A model generated the notes under the pieces. The model searched no databases. It saw only the letters and a program-made list of their open reading frames with translations, and was not told the origin of the DNA. Positions 35,743-43,232 of a stretch of 64,000 nucleotides of DNA are shown here, in pieces. The translations under genes were made by a program, and so were the position numbers. How positions within the stretch are numbered: position 1 is the first letter of the stretch; every line of letters starts with the position of its first letter. Source of the stretch: CAYHHI01 sp964356335. Its GTDB lineage: Bacteria; Arandabacterota; Arandabacteria; Arandabacterales; Arandabacteraceae. The stretch is taken from NCBI GenBank assembly GCA_964356335.1, contig CAYHHI010000010.1:1-64000 (forward strand), in the 5' to 3' direction.

Positions 35743-36667
35743 GTGTCAGCTCTCCTCCACTCAAGAGGTAAAGCACAGCCATTCTCACTGCAAGACCGTA
35801 CTTAACCTGGTCAAGAATCACCGAATTGGGACCATCAGCGACTTCAGGGGTGATCTCCACGCCTCTGTTGAGCGGCCCTGGATGCATCACGATTACATCC
35901 TTCCTGGCACGTCTCATCTTCTTTGAATCGACCCCGAAGAGCTCCGAATACTCGCGCAGGCTCGGGAAGAAGCACTGGGTAAGCCGCTCGGTTTGGATTC
36001 TCAAAACCATGAGGACATCCAAGGCGGGAATGATCTCTTCGAGATTGTAGGAGACCTCGACGCCCGTTGCCTCGATTCCCGGCGGCATCAGGGTGGCAGG
36101 CCCACAGAGCGTGACCCTGGCACCGAGCTTGGTGAACCCCCATATGTTCGACCTCGCCACTCGGCTATGGAGGATGTCGCCCACAATTCCGACACTGAGG
36201 CCGTCAAGCCCGCCGATTTTCTGCTTCGCGGTGAAGAGATCAAGCAATCCCTGGGTTGGATGTTCATGGGCGCCGTCGCCGGCATTGATGACGGGGCAGT
36301 CAAGCACGCTGGCGAGGAAACGGGGAGCGCCCGAGGCACTGTGCCGCACCACGAGCATGTCGATGCCCATGGCTTCGATGGTCCTGGCCGTGTCTTTCAG
36401 GGTCTCACCTTTGACCGCGCTCGATGTCGAAGCTGCGATGTTCACAGTATCTGCGCTCAAACGCTTCTCAGCAAGCTCAAAGGAGGTTCTGGTCCGCGTC
36501 GAAGGCTCGAAGAAGAGATTGACGACGGTGAGACCTCTTAAGACCGGCACCTTCTTGATTGGCCGCTCCGAGATCTCCACGAAGGACTCCGTTGTCTGGA
36601 GAATGAACTCGATCTCTTCCCGCGTGAGATCCTCGAGTCCAAGAAGATCACTCTTTTCAAATTTCAT
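35726..36667 (-). CDS. pyrB: aspartate carbamoyltransferase catalytic subunit
   Basis: A 313-aa enzyme that joins carbamoyl phosphate and aspartate. The carbamoyl-phosphate motif FFEPSTRTRTSFELA and the HEHPTQGLLDLFT motif are intact. It overlaps pyrR by 11 nt and pyrC by 17 nt. No pyrI regulatory chain is in the window, so control would be at the mRNA level through PyrR. Confidence 0.96.
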   Translation of the reverse strand: MKFEKSDLLGLEDLTREEIEFILQTTESFVEISERPIKKVPVLRGLTVVNLFFEPSTRTRTSFELAEKRLSADTVNIAASTSSAVKGETLKDTARTIEAMGIDMLVVRHSASGAPRFLASVLDCPVINAGDGAHEHPTQGLLDLFTAKQKIGGLDGLSVGIVGDILHSRVARSNIWGFTKLGARVTLCGPATLMPPGIEATGVEVSYNLEEIIPALDVLMVLRIQTERLTQCFFPSLREYSELFGVDSKKMRRARKDVIVMHPGPLNRGVEITPEVADGPNSVILDQVKYGLAVRMAVLYLLSGGELTREDSH

Positions 36668-37211
36668 TCGCCATCTCCTGGACGCTTACTGCGTCCTCAC
36701 CATCCTCTTCCCGAAGTTTTACCGAGATGGTCTCTCTTGCAGAGGTCGGGACGTTCTTTCCGACATAGTCTGGGCGGATGGGAAGCTCCCGGTGGCCTCT
36801 GTTTATGAGAACTGCAAGATGGATTGCTTTCGGCCTGCCGAAGTCCATGATCTCGTCCATCGCCGCACGTATCGTTCTACCGGTGAAGAGCACGTCATCC
36901 ACCAACACCACCACCTTATCCTCCACGTTCTCCGAAATCTGAGTCTTCCCGACCACCGGCTGCTTGGCAACCAGCTGGAGGTCGTCCCGGTAAAGGGTGA
37001 TGTCAAGGATACCGACGGGAACCTGCGTGCCCTCAATCCCTCCCATCGCTTCGGCGATCCTCCTCGCCAGAGGCGCGCCGCGAGTTCTGATGCCCACCAG
37101 GATCAGCTCCTTGCTCCCCCGGTTCTTTTCAAGTATTTCGTGGGCTATGCGCGTTATGGCTCGTGCAACGTCATCAGCATCCATTATCTGGGCTTTATCT
37201 CGGAATACCAT
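36657..37211 (-). CDS. pyrR: PyrR pyrimidine operon regulator / uracil phosphoribosyltransferase
   Basis: A 184-aa PyrR: the PRPP loop is VVLVDDVLFTGRTIRAAMDE, and basic residues of the RNA-binding face (RTRGAPLARRIAE) are present. It binds the pyr leader RNA when UMP is abundant and usually keeps weak uracil PRTase activity. First structural gene of the operon. Its ATG overlaps the end of the leader-peptide frame by 17 nt, so its translation may depend on the leader ribosome. Confidence 0.95.
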   Translation of the reverse strand: MVFRDKAQIMDADDVARAITRIAHEILEKNRGSKELILVGIRTRGAPLARRIAEAMGGIEGTQVPVGILDITLYRDDLQLVAKQPVVGKTQISENVEDKVVVLVDDVLFTGRTIRAAMDEIMDFGRPKAIHLAVLINRGHRELPIRPDYVGKNVPTSARETISVKLREEDGEDAVSVQEMANEI

Positions 37212-37305
37212 GGGCCCCTCCTCGGGAAGCGTGGATTCGAACTGCGGGCAACGGGCAAAAAAACGCCAGCGGGGCGCTGGCTCTAACGTTTTCAGGTTGG
37301 CTCAT
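37195..37305 (-). CDS. pyr operon leader peptide (36 codons)
   Basis: ATG at 37305 has a very strong AAGGAGGAAAG site and opens a frame MSQPENVRASAPLAFFCPLP that ends in HGIPR and a TAA at 37195-37197, 14 nt inside pyrR. The terminator hairpin at 37257-37281 lies inside this frame and the PyrR-type hairpin covers its ribosome-binding site. This matches the attenuation layout described for the Thermus pyr operon. The peptide itself is probably not functional; the act of translating it is. Confidence 0.72.
   Translation of the reverse strand: MSQPENVRASAPLAFFCPLPAVRIHASRGGAHGIPR
37257..37281 (-). terminator. intrinsic terminator/attenuator in the pyr leader
   Basis: Minus-strand stem GCCAGCG-CCC-CGCTGGC (37265-37281) followed by seven T (37257-37263). 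It is a textbook rho-independent terminator placed before pyrR and inside the leader-peptide frame, so a translating ribosome would stop it from forming. Confidence 0.9.
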
Positions 37306-37309
37306 CTTT

Positions 37310-37346
37310 CCTCCTTACTAGTCTCGCTGAACTAGTTTAAAGGAGA
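37310..37346 (-). promoter_or_regulatory. PyrR-binding RNA hairpin
   Basis: The minus strand reads TCTCCTTTAA, then ACTAGTTCAGCGAGACTAGT, then AAGGAGG. The central AGTTCAGCGAGACT agrees with the PyrR-binding consensus (AGUCCAGNGAGRCU-type, Rfam PyrR element), and the outer CTCCTT/AAGGAG stem takes in the leader-peptide Shine-Dalgarno sequence. Bound PyrR would therefore hide that ribosome-binding site. Confidence 0.8.
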
Positions 37347-37354
37347 CCTTCCGC

Positions 37355-37383
37355 ACTTTATAACCGGGCGATTCCTATTGCAA
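37355..37383 (-). promoter_or_regulatory. likely pyr operon promoter
   Basis: Minus strand TTGCAA (37378-37383), 17-nt spacer, TAAAGT (37355-37360). Transcription would start near 37348, right at the foot of the PyrR hairpin. Box scores are moderate (four of six each); position is the main support. The remaining 37384-37550 holds nothing recognisable. Confidence 0.45.
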
Positions 37384-37550
37384 GCTAAATCTGCGGGTCT
37401 TTCATGGAGATCTCCTTAGGCGCATACCGTTGGCACCGGGAAACGCGTCGGGATCTCGATCGAGGATCCCCGCCGGGGGACCTGGTTGAGAAAACTCGCA
37501 CTGAACCTCACGCGACGATACCCCGAAATCTGATAGATGACGCTTACGGA

Positions 37551-38411
37551 CTAACAAGGTTGTCTGAGACCCAACGCGCGGATCACTGCCTCGGCCACAT
37601 CCTCGATGCACCGCGGTGTTGCCTCGATGGTATAGCCGCTTGATCTAAGTTTGTGAAGAGTGAGAATGAACTCGGGAAGAATGGTATAACCGAGATTCTC
37701 TGTAGAAGCGCGTGATTCGCTCGGGCTGGGAAGTTCGCTTGAACTCAGGAAGATCTCTGGAGGCACCGGCCCTTCGAGGCTGCCATCTCTCATCAATGAC
37801 ACCGCATCGCCTAACTCGGCGATAAGGTCCGCCTCGTGAGTAAGCACCAGTGTGGTCACCCCCTCGTCTTTTAGCCTGAGGATCGTTCCCACCAGGTTCT
37901 TTCGGCCATGCCAATCCAGGCCCGCGAGCGGTTCATCAAGGATGAGATACTGTGGCTTCAGAGCGATCACGCTCGCCAGGGCAACTTTTCTCCGCTCCCC
38001 GAAACTGATTTCCCCGGGATCTCTTGGGAGCAGAGTCCTGGGGAGTCCCACACAGTCAATCGCCCACTCACGCCGCTCCGCCATCTCACCGGGCGTGAAG
38101 CCAAAGTTCTTGAGACCGTATTCGATCTCCCTCTCAACAGTGGTCTCGAATATCTGGACCTCAGGAAACTGAAAGGCGAGCTGAAGCCTGGAGCGCTCAA
38201 AGCGGTCCGACGCTGGATCGCAACCATCGACCGTGACGCTTCCTCGATCGGGCTTGAGAAGCCCTGCAAGCATAAGAGCAAGGGTCGTCTTGCCGGAGCC
38301 GGTCGCTCCGAGAACCAGGTGGATCAAGCCTTCATCGAAGCCCGCATCTGCACCCCGGATAACCACCTGGCCAGAATATGAGAAATCCATATCGCGAACG
38401 ACTATTGGCAC
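37551..38411 (-). CDS. ECF-type ABC transporter ATPase (EcfA2/CbiO-like)
   Basis: A 286-aa nucleotide-binding subunit. Walker A is LGATGSGKTTLAL, the Q-loop is AFQFPEVQIFETTVEREI (the Q-F-P-E form typical of ECF ATPases), the signature is ISFGERRKVALAS and Walker B is YLILDEPLAGLD. After the ABC core, an extension of ~50 residues ends LGLRQPC. GTG start, overlapping the upstream ATPase gene by 10 nt, so the two probably form the EcfA-EcfA' dimer. No EcfT or substrate-binding S component is adjacent. Confidence 0.87.
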   Translation of the reverse strand: MPIVVRDMDFSYSGQVVIRGADAGFDEGLIHLVLGATGSGKTTLALMLAGLLKPDRGSVTVDGCDPASDRFERSRLQLAFQFPEVQIFETTVEREIEYGLKNFGFTPGEMAERREWAIDCVGLPRTLLPRDPGEISFGERRKVALASVIALKPQYLILDEPLAGLDWHGRKNLVGTILRLKDEGVTTLVLTHEADLIAELGDAVSLMRDGSLEGPVPPEIFLSSSELPSPSESRASTENLGYTILPEFILTLHKLRSSGYTIEATPRCIEDVAEAVIRALGLRQPC

Positions 38412-39337
38412 GCGCCACCACCCTTGGCTGGGTCTCGTCTGCCGATTCCACCTGTCCCATCTGGATCGCCCATCCCGCCTGCACGGCCGCCTCGCCGGCT
38501 GCGTTGGGCAGCCCTTGCAAGATCGACCAGAACAGAAGCCAGCGAATCGCCGGAGAGGGAATCGCGCGTTGCAAGCGCCGGCATGAACCCGGGGACGGCA
38601 TCATCCAGCTCACTTACCAGAAGCCCCGTCCCCGCGAGCGGAAGCTCGCGCTCCTTGAGGTGCCTGAGGAACCCATCCTTGCCTCCCTTGAAGTCCACAA
38701 GCCCTCCCCGCAGGAAGATCACCTCATCGCACATCCATACGTCTTCGAGCCTCATCGATACGAAAGCCAGCCCCGCGCCCGTCTCTTTGAGCAGGCGCTC
38801 GATTGCAAGAACGAGGTCACGCCTTGACCCAGAGTCAAGCAGGGATGTTGACTCATCGAGGATGATGTAGTCAGGCCGCATCACAAAGACCGAGGCAACC
38901 GCCACGATCTGCTTCTCGCCGGCCGAGAGAAGATGACACGGCCGCTTCCTCAGATGTGTGATTCCGAAGGTTGCGAGGGCCCCATCCACTCTCTCGTCGA
39001 CCTCGCCGAGCGTGAGGCCCAGATTCCTGGGACCAAAACCTATCTCCCTTTCGACAGTTGTCTCAACGATCTGATCTTCGGGGTCCTGGAAGACGATCCC
39101 GACCTTCCGTCTGACTTCATAGATCAACGCAGTATCGTGCGTGTCGAGGCCGTCAACCGTGACCGTACCAAAAGTAGGCTCGAGGAGGCCACACATGAGG
39201 CGCGCGAGCGTCGTCTTGCCGCTCCCGTTCTCCCCGACTATTGCAAGCCTTGCGCCCGCGGCGAGCGAGCAGGTCACACCTCTTATCACTTCCTCGCTGC
39301 CCGGATATGCAAATCTGAGATCCTGGATTTCGAGCAC
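38402..39337 (-). CDS. ECF-type ABC transporter ATPase (EcfA1/CbiO-like)
   Basis: A 311-aa ATPase: Walker A VGENGSGKTTLARL, Q-loop GIVFQDPEDQIVETTVEREI, signature HLLSAGEKQIVAVAS, Walker B YIILDESTSLLD. The FQ(D/F)PExQI forms in this gene and its neighbour are characteristic of the energy-coupling factor modules that drive vitamin and metal uptake. The C-terminal ~45 residues are Arg/Gly-rich and not part of the fold. GTG start. Confidence 0.87.
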   Translation of the reverse strand: MLEIQDLRFAYPGSEEVIRGVTCSLAAGARLAIVGENGSGKTTLARLMCGLLEPTFGTVTVDGLDTHDTALIYEVRRKVGIVFQDPEDQIVETTVEREIGFGPRNLGLTLGEVDERVDGALATFGITHLRKRPCHLLSAGEKQIVAVASVFVMRPDYIILDESTSLLDSGSRRDLVLAIERLLKETGAGLAFVSMRLEDVWMCDEVIFLRGGLVDFKGGKDGFLRHLKERELPLAGTGLLVSELDDAVPGFMPALATRDSLSGDSLASVLVDLARAAQRSRRGGRAGGMGDPDGTGGIGRRDPAKGGGACQ

Positions 39338-39355
39338 AGCCTATCCGCCCCCCAT

Positions 39356-39387
39356 CTACGTGTCCGTCTACCTACGTGTCCGTCTAC
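39356..39387. repeat. 16-bp direct tandem repeat
   Basis: CTACGTGTCCGTCTAC occurs twice back to back (39356-39371 and 39372-39387), with a degraded third copy near 39403-39420. It lies in the 94-bp gap between the LysM/TPR gene and the EcfA1-like gene. Confidence 0.8.
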
Positions 39388-39431
39388 GCGGGTATCCGCC
39401 CAGATGTATGTCCGTCTGCGTGCGGGTTTGC

Positions 39432-40313
39432 TTATCTGCCTGGCGTGAGATTGTTAAGATGAATCCTGGCTTCCTCAGACCAGACTGAGTCCTGGTCGAG
39501 TTCGAGATATCTCTCCCACTCCTGGCGAGCCTGTTTCTTCTTGCCAAGGTCTTCGTATGTCAAGGCAAGCGCGTACTGCGCATCCTTGTACTGGCGATCG
39601 ATGTCCACGGCCGTCCTGAAGGCATGCAGGGCATCCTTCTTCCTGCCCAGTTTTCTCAAGAGGGAGCCATAACTGTATTGGTAGGTCTTCTCCGAGGAAT
39701 CACCCGCGACCAGGCGCTCGAGAATCGGTAGGGCCTTGTCGTGCATGTCGAGCTTTTGATAAGTGACCGCCAAGTTGTACCAGGCATCGGCATTGGAAGC
39801 ATCCGCTTCCGTAGCCTTCTCGAGGTAAGGAAGCGCCTCCTCATACTGGCCCGTCCTGGCGAGCATGGTCCCCCTGTTATAGGAAACATAGCCCTCATTG
39901 ACTCTGGTTATTTTCTCAAGCTCGCTTGCATCAAACGGGATGAGGAGGGTCACGCCAAGTTCGAGAGGCTTCAGGGAATCCAGGTTGTTGTACTGGCCGA
40001 TGGCTTTGCCGAGATTCGCATCCCCATAGTACTTCTCCGCTATCGATTCGAGGGTCTCTCCCTTTGATATGACGTGGGTATATCCCTCCCTGGCGGCCAC
40101 CACGTTGTATGCCGGAGGTCTATGACAGGAAGGGATCACCAAGACGAGGCCCAAGGCGAGGGCGAGCAGAAGCCTAATGGGTAGAGTGCGCGAGAGCAAG
40201 ACTCGGGCGACCAGACTTCTGGAAAGCGAGATTCCTGGGCGCGAAACCCTGCGGCAAGAAGCCCCCGGGCGCGGAACTTTACTTAGCGCCCGCAGACATC
40301 TGGCGGAATGCAT
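39432..40313 (-). CDS. LysM and TPR lipoprotein
   Basis: Envelope protein of up to 293 aa. A hydrophobic segment ends in a lipobox (VLVIPSC, near residue 63), followed by a LysM domain (GYTHVISKGETLESIAEKYY, residues ~77-125) that should bind peptidoglycan, then four TPRs to the end. The start is uncertain: the ATG at 40313 overlaps larC by 35 nt and gives an unusually long basic leader, whereas a TTG at 40199 gives a normal signal peptide but lacks a clear ribosome-binding site. Function beyond peptidoglycan attachment and protein contact is unknown. Confidence 0.82.
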   Translation of the reverse strand: MHSARCLRALSKVPRPGASCRRVSRPGISLSRSLVARVLLSRTLPIRLLLALALGLVLVIPSCHRPPAYNVVAAREGYTHVISKGETLESIAEKYYGDANLGKAIGQYNNLDSLKPLELGVTLLIPFDASELEKITRVNEGYVSYNRGTMLARTGQYEEALPYLEKATEADASNADAWYNLAVTYQKLDMHDKALPILERLVAGDSSEKTYQYSYGSLLRKLGRKKDALHAFRTAVDIDRQYKDAQYALALTYEDLGKKKQARQEWERYLELDQDSVWSEEARIHLNNLTPGR

Positions 40314-41469
40314 TTATGGTTTCCTCCATGATCTCAATTACGGAGACACCACTGGTCTTTGCCGCTCGAAGGCAATCCTCGTATTCAGGCGCGCAACGCT
40401 CACCTCGGTCCAGCGTAAAGACCTTGGCCTTGACCGTTCCGAATCTGGTTTGGATTCCCACAATGCGCCTCGGAAGCTTCACTCTTTCCACTTCCTTGAG
40501 TCTCACGCCTGAGGTGGTCGTTTCTCCAAGAACAAGTCTCACTACTGCGGGGACGTGCCGGCTCTCGACGAGGACGCTCAGAAGAAAAGCGGGTCTTCCC
40601 TTCTTCATCAGTATGTTCTCGACCCACACGTCGAGAGCTCCTGCGGCCAGAAGGTCATCATAGACGTGGGAGAACAACTGCGGGCTCATATCGTCTATGT
40701 TGGTCTCGACCACCGTGAGGCGGTCGCGCTCGAGGGCTCCGCTCCCCCAGTCGCTCACGTCGCCCACAATGAGCCTCATCACATTCGGAATGGTCTCGAG
40801 GTCCCGCGTGCCGGCACCGTAACCAACACTTCCTACCACCATGCCGGGCAACGGTCCGAACTCCGATGCGCATGTTCTCAATATGGCCGCACCTGTCGGT
40901 GTGGTCATCTCACCCTCCACCGCCCACCCTCTCACAGGGAGCCCCCTGGCGATCTCCATTGTCGCAGGCGCAGGCGAGGGAAGCGTACCGTGCTCGCACT
41001 CAATATGGCCTCCGCCCAGGGCAAGCGGAGAAGAGACAATCTTCTCAATGCCAAGCGCCTCAAGTCCGATGAAACTGCCCACAACATCGACGATCGAATC
41101 GAGGGAGCCCACCTCATGAAAGTGGACTCCGGCCTTATCGGTGCCATGAACTCTTGCCTCGGCCCCGGCCAAGATATCGAAGGCTTCCATGGATCTGGCT
41201 TTGACGGATGGAGCGAGCCCACTTGCTCCGAGGGCTGCGACGATGTCCTTCAGAGTGCCTGTCTTGGGTCCTCCTTCGCAAGTGAAGCCGAACGATTTTG
41301 CGCGGACGCCCTTCTTCATGACCTCGGCGATTCTGATCTCAATTCCTCTTATGCCAAGTTCCTTCAGCCCATCCATCAGGGTGGACTTCTCAAGCCCCAC
41401 GTCAAACAAGCAGGCAAGTATCATGTCTCCACTTGCGCCTGCGAAACAATCGAAGTACCCAATCTTCAC
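40279..41469 (-). CDS. larC: LarC, nickel-pincer cofactor nickel insertase
   Basis: A 396-aa LarC/DUF111 protein that inserts nickel into the pyridinium bisthiocarboxylate cofactor. The N-terminus IGYFDCFAGASGDMILA is diagnostic, and GVHFHEVGSLDSIVDVVG supplies conserved His. GTG start at 41469 with GGGGG 6 nt upstream. It is one uninterrupted frame; in lactobacilli the protein is made by programmed frameshifting. It is 17 nt downstream of larB. Neither larE nor a LarA-type racemase is in the window. Confidence 0.92.
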   Translation of the reverse strand: MKIGYFDCFAGASGDMILACLFDVGLEKSTLMDGLKELGIRGIEIRIAEVMKKGVRAKSFGFTCEGGPKTGTLKDIVAALGASGLAPSVKARSMEAFDILAGAEARVHGTDKAGVHFHEVGSLDSIVDVVGSFIGLEALGIEKIVSSPLALGGGHIECEHGTLPSPAPATMEIARGLPVRGWAVEGEMTTPTGAAILRTCASEFGPLPGMVVGSVGYGAGTRDLETIPNVMRLIVGDVSDWGSGALERDRLTVVETNIDDMSPQLFSHVYDDLLAAGALDVWVENILMKKGRPAFLLSVLVESRHVPAVVRLVLGETTTSGVRLKEVERVKLPRRIVGIQTRFGTVKAKVFTLDRGERCAPEYEDCLRAAKTSGVSVIEIMEETINAFRQMSAGAK

Positions 41470-41486
41470 GTGTTGCCCCCGCGTAT

Positions 41487-42233
41487 TCACCTTCTCTTCT
41501 GATTTATCAGACTTGCGGCAACGCCCGCACCGAAACCATTGTCGATGTTCACAACGGTTACACCCGGAGTGCACGAATTCAGCATTCCCAGGAGCGACGC
41601 CAGGCCTTTGAAACTCGCGCCATAGCCGACGCTGGTGGGAACTCCGATCACCGGTACCCCAACAAGTCCGCCCACAACGCTTGCGAGCGCTCCCTCCATG
41701 CCGGCCACCACTATCACAACACTGGCCCGCTTGAGCATGTCGAGGTGCCCGAAAAGCCTGTGAATGCCTGCCACACCCACGTCATAGATCCTCTCGACGC
41801 GATCTCCAAGAAACTCGCACGTGACCGCGGCTTCCTCTGCCACGGCAATATCGGATGTGCCGGCGCTCACCACTGCGATCTTGCCTCGCGCCTTCTTGGC
41901 CCGGCGCCCCACCATAATTAGACGCCCAGCCTCACTGTAACTCGCCTCAGGAATGATCTTCTTGACAGCCTCATATGTATCGCGGCAGGCCCTGGTTGCC
42001 AGAAGTCTCCGGTTCCGTTTGTAGATCGCCCGGGCTATCGATACCACCTGGTCGCGGGTCTTTCCCTCACAAAGCAAGGCTTCGGAAATGCCGGTCCTGA
42101 GCTCCCGCCCCACATCCACCGTCGCGAAACCCAGCGACTCATAGCAGTGCGACAGCTCGCGGATCGCCTCGCCCGTCGTGAGCTTGCCCTGCTTCACAGA
42201 CTTCAGAACCCGCTCGATGAAAGCTCTATCCAT
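41487..42233 (-). CDS. larB: LarB, nickel-pincer cofactor carboxylase/hydrolase
   Basis: A 248-aa member of the AIR-carboxylase-like family that carboxylates and hydrolyses nicotinic acid adenine dinucleotide as the first step to the LarA cofactor. IAVVSAGTSDIAVAEEAA and VPTSVGYGASFKGLASLLGM are the conserved blocks. The ATG at 42233 (MDRAFIERVLKSVKQG) matches family N-termini, but it is the second copy of a duplicated 16-bp start region: the good Shine-Dalgarno sequence (GGCGGAG) serves the first ATG at 42249, which opens only a 7-codon frame. Confidence 0.9.
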   Translation of the reverse strand: MDRAFIERVLKSVKQGKLTTGEAIRELSHCYESLGFATVDVGRELRTGISEALLCEGKTRDQVVSIARAIYKRNRRLLATRACRDTYEAVKKIIPEASYSEAGRLIMVGRRAKKARGKIAVVSAGTSDIAVAEEAAVTCEFLGDRVERIYDVGVAGIHRLFGHLDMLKRASVVIVVAGMEGALASVVGGLVGVPVIGVPTSVGYGASFKGLASLLGMLNSCTPGVTVVNIDNGFGAGVAASLINQKRR

Positions 42234-42254
42234 TGGTAGCTCTATCCATTGGTG
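42223..42254. repeat. 16-bp tandem duplication at the larB start codon
   Basis: GCTCTATCCATTGGT plus one base is repeated (42223-42238, 42239-42254; one mismatch at the end). Each copy contains ATG-GAT-AGA-GC on the minus strand, so larB has two possible ATGs 16 nt apart in different frames. The upstream copy also supplies the dus stop codon (42242-42244). Confidence 0.88.
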
Positions 42255-43222
42255 CTCTCCGCCTGGTTGCCATACTCTGTGAGCCCTTCGAGGAGGCTCG
42301 CAACCTGGTCGCGCGTGGTCGTGACTCCCATCTGTGTCCTCAAGCGTACTACACCCGACATCCCCTTCGTATACCACAAGAGGTGCTTTCGGAATCTCTT
42401 CACGGCGATTCTCTCCCCGAACTCAGCGATGGCAAGATCTAGATGGCGAAAGATGGTCGCCAGAGTCTCCTGGAAACCGGGGGCGCGATATGAACCACCA
42501 TTGAAATGCTCGCGGATCGCAGCGAAAACCCACGGCCTGCCGAACGAGCCCCGGCCGACCATCAGCGCATCACAGCCCGTCTCCCCAAAAGCCCCCTCGG
42601 CATCCTCGGGAGTCCTGACGTCACCGCTTAGAATCACGGGCACGCTGACCGCCTTCTTGACATGTGCTATCTCAGTCCAAGACGATTTCTCTCTGAAGCC
42701 TTGCTCCCAGGTCCTGCCATGCACGCTTACTGCCATGATGCCCGCATCTTCAAGTATCTTAGCAACCTCTACCGCATTGATCTGAGCATGATCCCAGCCT
42801 ATGCGTATTTTGGCGGTAACGGCGAGATTGGTCGCGCCCACGACAGCTCGTGCGATTGGACCGATCGCTTCAGGCTCTCTGAGGAGAGCAGCACCCGCAC
42901 CCCGCGAGACGATCTTGCTCGCAGGGCAGGAAAGGTTGATATCAATGAAGTCCGGCCTTGCTTCTTCAGCCAAACGCGCAGCTTCAGCCATAAAGCCCGG
43001 ATCGCGTCCGAAGAGCTGCACCCCGATCGGCCTCTCATCCTCGCAAAACGCGAGGATGGCCTTGCTCCTCCAGTTTGATTTTGAGAGCCCAATGGAGCTT
43101 ACCATCTCACTGTAGACGACATCGGCCCCAAACTGCTTGCAGATCCTCCTGAAGGGCGAGTCGGCGACGCCGCTGAGGGGCGCAAGAAAGACCCTGCCCG
43201 TTTCCAGTGTACCTATTCTCAT
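42242..43222 (-). CDS. dus: tRNA-dihydrouridine synthase (DusB-like)
   Basis: A 326-aa FMN enzyme that reduces uridines in the tRNA D-loop. LAPLSGVADSPFRRICKQFG, the active-site Cys in DINLSCPASKIVSRGAGAAL (near residue 99), VSVHGRTWEQGF and LMVGRGSFGRPWVF are all typical. The ATG at 43222 (MRIGTLETGRVFLAP) fits DusB N-termini; its ribosome-binding site is weak. It lies 10 nt after the HAD phosphatase gene. Confidence 0.93.
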   Translation of the reverse strand: MRIGTLETGRVFLAPLSGVADSPFRRICKQFGADVVYSEMVSSIGLSKSNWRSKAILAFCEDERPIGVQLFGRDPGFMAEAARLAEEARPDFIDINLSCPASKIVSRGAGAALLREPEAIGPIARAVVGATNLAVTAKIRIGWDHAQINAVEVAKILEDAGIMAVSVHGRTWEQGFREKSSWTEIAHVKKAVSVPVILSGDVRTPEDAEGAFGETGCDALMVGRGSFGRPWVFAAIREHFNGGSYRAPGFQETLATIFRHLDLAIAEFGERIAVKRFRKHLLWYTKGMSGVVRLRTQMGVTTTRDQVASLLEGLTEYGNQAESTNG

Positions 43223-43232
43223 GGGCTGTCTA

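Noticed and set aside
37227..37250. tRNA T-arm-like sequence (GTTCGAATCC on the minus strand) in the pyr leader
   Set aside because: No flanking stem pairs, D-arm or anticodon arm; it lies within the leader-peptide frame.
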